Shown: positions 4,944-6,554 of the stretch, in pieces
Numbering within the stretch: the stretch's first letter is position 1
How the letters are laid out: every line of letters begins with the position of its first letter
Source: Thermococcaceae archaeon
Lineage (GTDB): Archaea; Methanobacteriota_B; Thermococci; Thermococcales; Thermococcaceae
DNA: 6,554 bases
Assembly: GCA_026986455.1 (NCBI GenBank)
Contig: JALSON010000362.1
Span: 1-6,554, forward strand
Reading direction: 5' to 3'
Made by a program: the position numbers and the translations under genes
The notes under the pieces: generated by a model
Seen by the model: the letters and a program-made list of their open reading frames with translations, nothing else
The model's database searches: none
What the model was told of the DNA's origin: nothing

Positions 4944-5987
4944 ATGGGAAAAATACACAGACCAAGAAGAGGTTCACTGGCGTATTCCCCGAGGAAAAGG
5001 GCTAAGAGCGTAGTCCCGAGAATCAAGAGGTGGCCGCAGGACAGTGAGGTCAGGCTTCTCGGCTTTGCAGGATACAAGGCAGGGATGACCCACATCCTGA
5101 TGGTGGATGACAGGCCGGGACTGACAAAGGGCAAAGAGATATTCATGCCGGTTACAGTAATCGAGGTTCCGCCGCTCTTCGTCTACGGCATCAGGGCATA
5201 CAGGCAGGGATACCTCGGCCTTGAGACCGCCACGGAGGTCTGGGCACCAAACCTCAGCGAAGACCTGAAGAGGAGGATAAAGACCCTCCCGAAGAACTAC
5301 GATGAGGATGCATTCAAAGAAAAGCTCGGCCAGCTTGAAGATCTCGTTAGGAGCGGTGAAATAGTCGAAGTCAGGGCTTTGGTCCACACCCAGCCGAGGC
5401 TCATCAAGCTCAAGAAGAAGCCGGAGGTCATGGAGTACGCTGTTGGGGGAAACAGCGCTGAGGAGAAGTTTGCCTATCTGAAGGAGAGAATCGGCAGGGA
5501 AATCAGAGCCAGCGAAGCCCTCAGGGAGGGGGAGCTACTCGACATAATTGCGGTTACAAAGGGTAAGGGAACACAGGGCCCAGTTAAGCGCTGGGGTGTC
5601 AAGATACAGTTTCACAAGGCCCAGCGTGCCGGAAAGGCTAGACACATCGGTAACCTCGGCCCCTGGCACCCAACGAGGGTCATGTGGACGGTTCCCCTTG
5701 CTGGCCAGATGGGCTTCCACCACAGGACGGAGTTCAACAAGAGGCTCATAGCGATAGGCGAGAACGGCAGGCTGAAGCTCGACGATAAACATGAGGTGGA
5801 GATTACTCCAAAAGGAGGATTCCCGCACTACGGAATAATAAGGAGCGACTTCCTTCTCATCCAGGGGACTGTCCCGGGAGCTATAAAGAGGATAATCAGG
5901 GTCAGGCCTGCGATAAGGCCGCCAGCAAAGAAGCCACCTGTCGAAAGGGTTCAGATCACATACATTAGTAGGGAATCAAAGCAGTGA
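4944..5987 (+). CDS. rpl3: Large-subunit ribosomal protein uL3 (L3p)
   Basis: uL3 binds 23S rRNA early in assembly, and its central loop reaches the peptidyl-transferase centre. The 347-residue product has the archaeal/eukaryotic length, longer than bacterial L3. Landmarks: N-terminal [19 protein letters not shown], typical of the archaeal/eukaryotic form (RHGSLGFLPRKR in eukaryotes); [12 protein letters not shown] at about 41-52; [13 protein letters not shown] beginning at residue 206; and the W-finger [20 protein letters not shown] (241-260), whose W241-H-P and MGFHHRTE carry the rRNA-contacting residues (the histidine modified in eukaryotes lies in this segment). The C-terminus has [18 protein letters not shown] and a basic tail. 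It is highly basic, as expected. It starts one base after the SPOUT stop behind a strong Shine-Dalgarno and is followed 10 bases later by uL4. Nothing is missing or odd. Confidence 0.98.
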   Translation: MGKIHRPRRGSLAYSPRKRAKSVVPRIKRWPQDSEVRLLGFAGYKAGMTHILMVDDRPGLTKGKEIFMPVTVIEVPPLFVYGIRAYRQGYLGLETATEVWAPNLSEDLKRRIKTLPKNYDEDAFKEKLGQLEDLVRSGEIVEVRALVHTQPRLIKLKKKPEVMEYAVGGNSAEEKFAYLKERIGREIRASEALREGELLDIIAVTKGKGTQGPVKRWGVKIQFHKAQRAGKARHIGNLGPWHPTRVMWTVPLAGQMGFHHRTEFNKRLIAIGENGRLKLDDKHEVEITPKGGFPHYGIIRSDFLLIQGTVPGAIKRIIRVRPAIRPPAKKPPVERVQITYISRESKQ

Positions 5988-5993
5988 GGTGAG
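5987..5993 (+). promoter_or_regulatory. Shine-Dalgarno site for uL4
   Basis: The sequence aggtgag lies 4 bases before the ATG at 5998 and begins on the last base of the uL3 TGA. It fixes the uL4 start and indicates continuous operon translation. Confidence 0.8.
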
Positions 5994-5997
5994 TTAG

Positions 5998-6554
5998 ATG
6001 AAAGTTAAGGTTTTTTCACTCGAAGGCGAGCCCGTTGAGGAGATAGAGCTTCCAAAGGTCTTCAGCACCCCCTACAGACCGGATATCATTAAGAGAGCTG
6101 TCATTGCCTCATGGACACACAGAATTCAGCCCCAGGGAAGGGATCCGCTGGCCGGCAAGAGAAGGGTAACCGAGAACATCGGAAAGGGCCACGGCATGGC
6201 GAGGGTTGAGAGGATAAAGACCTCCCCGAGGTTTGCCGCGTTCGTTCCCTTTGCAAGGGGTGGAAGGAGAACCCACCCGCCCAAGGTCGAGAAGGTTGTC
6301 TGGGAGGACATCAACAAGAAGGAGCGCAGGCTGGCAATAATGAGCGCCATCGCTGCCACAGCAAATTACGACCTCGTCAGGGCCAGAGGGCACGTCGTTG
6401 ACAACGTTCCGCAGGTTCCGCTCGTGGTTGATGATGAGCTTGAGAAGGTCTTCAAGACAGCCCAGACAAGGGAGATTTTCAAGAAGCTCGGCGTCTGGGA
6501 CGACATCGAGAGGGCAAAGAAGAACACCAAGATAAGGGCAGGTAAGGGCAAGAT
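5998..6554 (+). CDS. rpl4: Large-subunit ribosomal protein uL4 (L4p), 3' end beyond the window
   Basis: uL4 is an early-binding 23S rRNA protein that lines the peptide exit tunnel. The frame is open from the ATG at 5998 to the window end, giving 185 complete codons of a protein usually about 255 long in these archaea. Seen here: [19 protein letters not shown] at the N-terminus; [21 protein letters not shown] (21-41), the first conserved helix; then the extended tunnel loop with [10 protein letters not shown] (47-56), [10 protein letters not shown] (60-69) and [11 protein letters not shown] (85-95), rich in Gly, Arg and Lys as in all L4 proteins. The globular part follows, with [14 protein letters not shown] and [19 protein letters not shown]. 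It starts 10 bases after the uL3 stop behind a good Shine-Dalgarno site. The gene order SPOUT, uL3, uL4 is the start of the archaeal S10-type operon, so uL23 and uL2 are expected next. Confidence 0.97.
   Translation, partial: MKVKVFSLEGEPVEEIELPKVFSTPYRPDIIKRAVIASWTHRIQPQGRDPLAGKRRVTENIGKGHGMARVERIKTSPRFAAFVPFARGGRRTHPPKVEKVVWEDINKKERRLAIMSAIAATANYDLVRARGHVVDNVPQVPLVVDDELEKVFKTAQTREIFKKLGVWDDIERAKKNTKIRAGKGK

Noticed and set aside
5535..5828. 97-codon minus-strand frame within uL3
   Set aside because: It is antisense to the conserved W-finger region of uL3; a shadow of a highly conserved gene.

Overview
The window looks like chromosomal DNA of a hyperthermophilic euryarchaeon of the Thermococcales. 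Its moderate GC content suggests Thermococcus rather than Pyrococcus, but this is inferred from gene content, codon style and archaeal BRE/TATA promoters, not from a database match. Three genes are confidently recognised by family: an Rnl3-type (Pab1020-like) RNA ligase, a SPOUT-fold methyltransferase directly upstream of ribosomal protein uL3, and uL3 followed by uL4, the head of the archaeal S10-type ribosomal operon. A fourth, an archaeal P-loop ATPase with a DUF234 nuclease-like C-terminus, is typical of the paralogous ATPases abundant in Thermococcales.

Layout, left to right. Bases 2-856 hold the C-terminal 284 codons of the RNA ligase; its catalytic lysine lies just outside the window. 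A 40-base gap carries a BRE/TATA promoter and two tandem 16-bp palindromes, the second lying over the ATG of the ATPase gene (897-2276). That gene appears to be leaderless. Bases 2288-3339 hold three short unrecognised open frames. The first two read best as one 263-residue gene broken by a -1 shift near 2588-2608. The third may begin earlier, at an ATGA overlap at 3075, if there is a second single-base change. An 18-bp hairpin (3332-3382) then covers the stop codon of the third frame and the stop codon of a convergent minus-strand fragment (3375-3608). That fragment resembles the winged-helix tail of another ATPase and has lost its 5' part.

Bases 3609-4165 contain no convincing protein gene but are dense in perfect or near-perfect hairpins. 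One block (3718-3807) has an 11-bp inverted repeat enclosing two small hairpins. A second block (about 3905-4053) has three hairpins positioned about 25 bases downstream of a TATA-like box, the middle one followed by a T5 tract. This is the best candidate in the window for something undescribed: a structured RNA or a folded repeat element. On the right, a strong BRE/TATA box at 4103-4118 drives the SPOUT methyltransferase (4166-4942), uL3 (4944-5987) and uL4 (5998 to beyond the window end). These three are tightly packed, with Shine-Dalgarno sequences inside or right after the preceding gene.

Functionally, the right third is core ribosome biogenesis: an RNA-modifying enzyme of the SPOUT class co-expressed with two large-subunit proteins. 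The left third is an RNA-joining enzyme. The middle is an accessory zone (ATPase, decaying genes, ATPase remnant, folded non-coding DNA) that looks like a site of turnover between conserved blocks.
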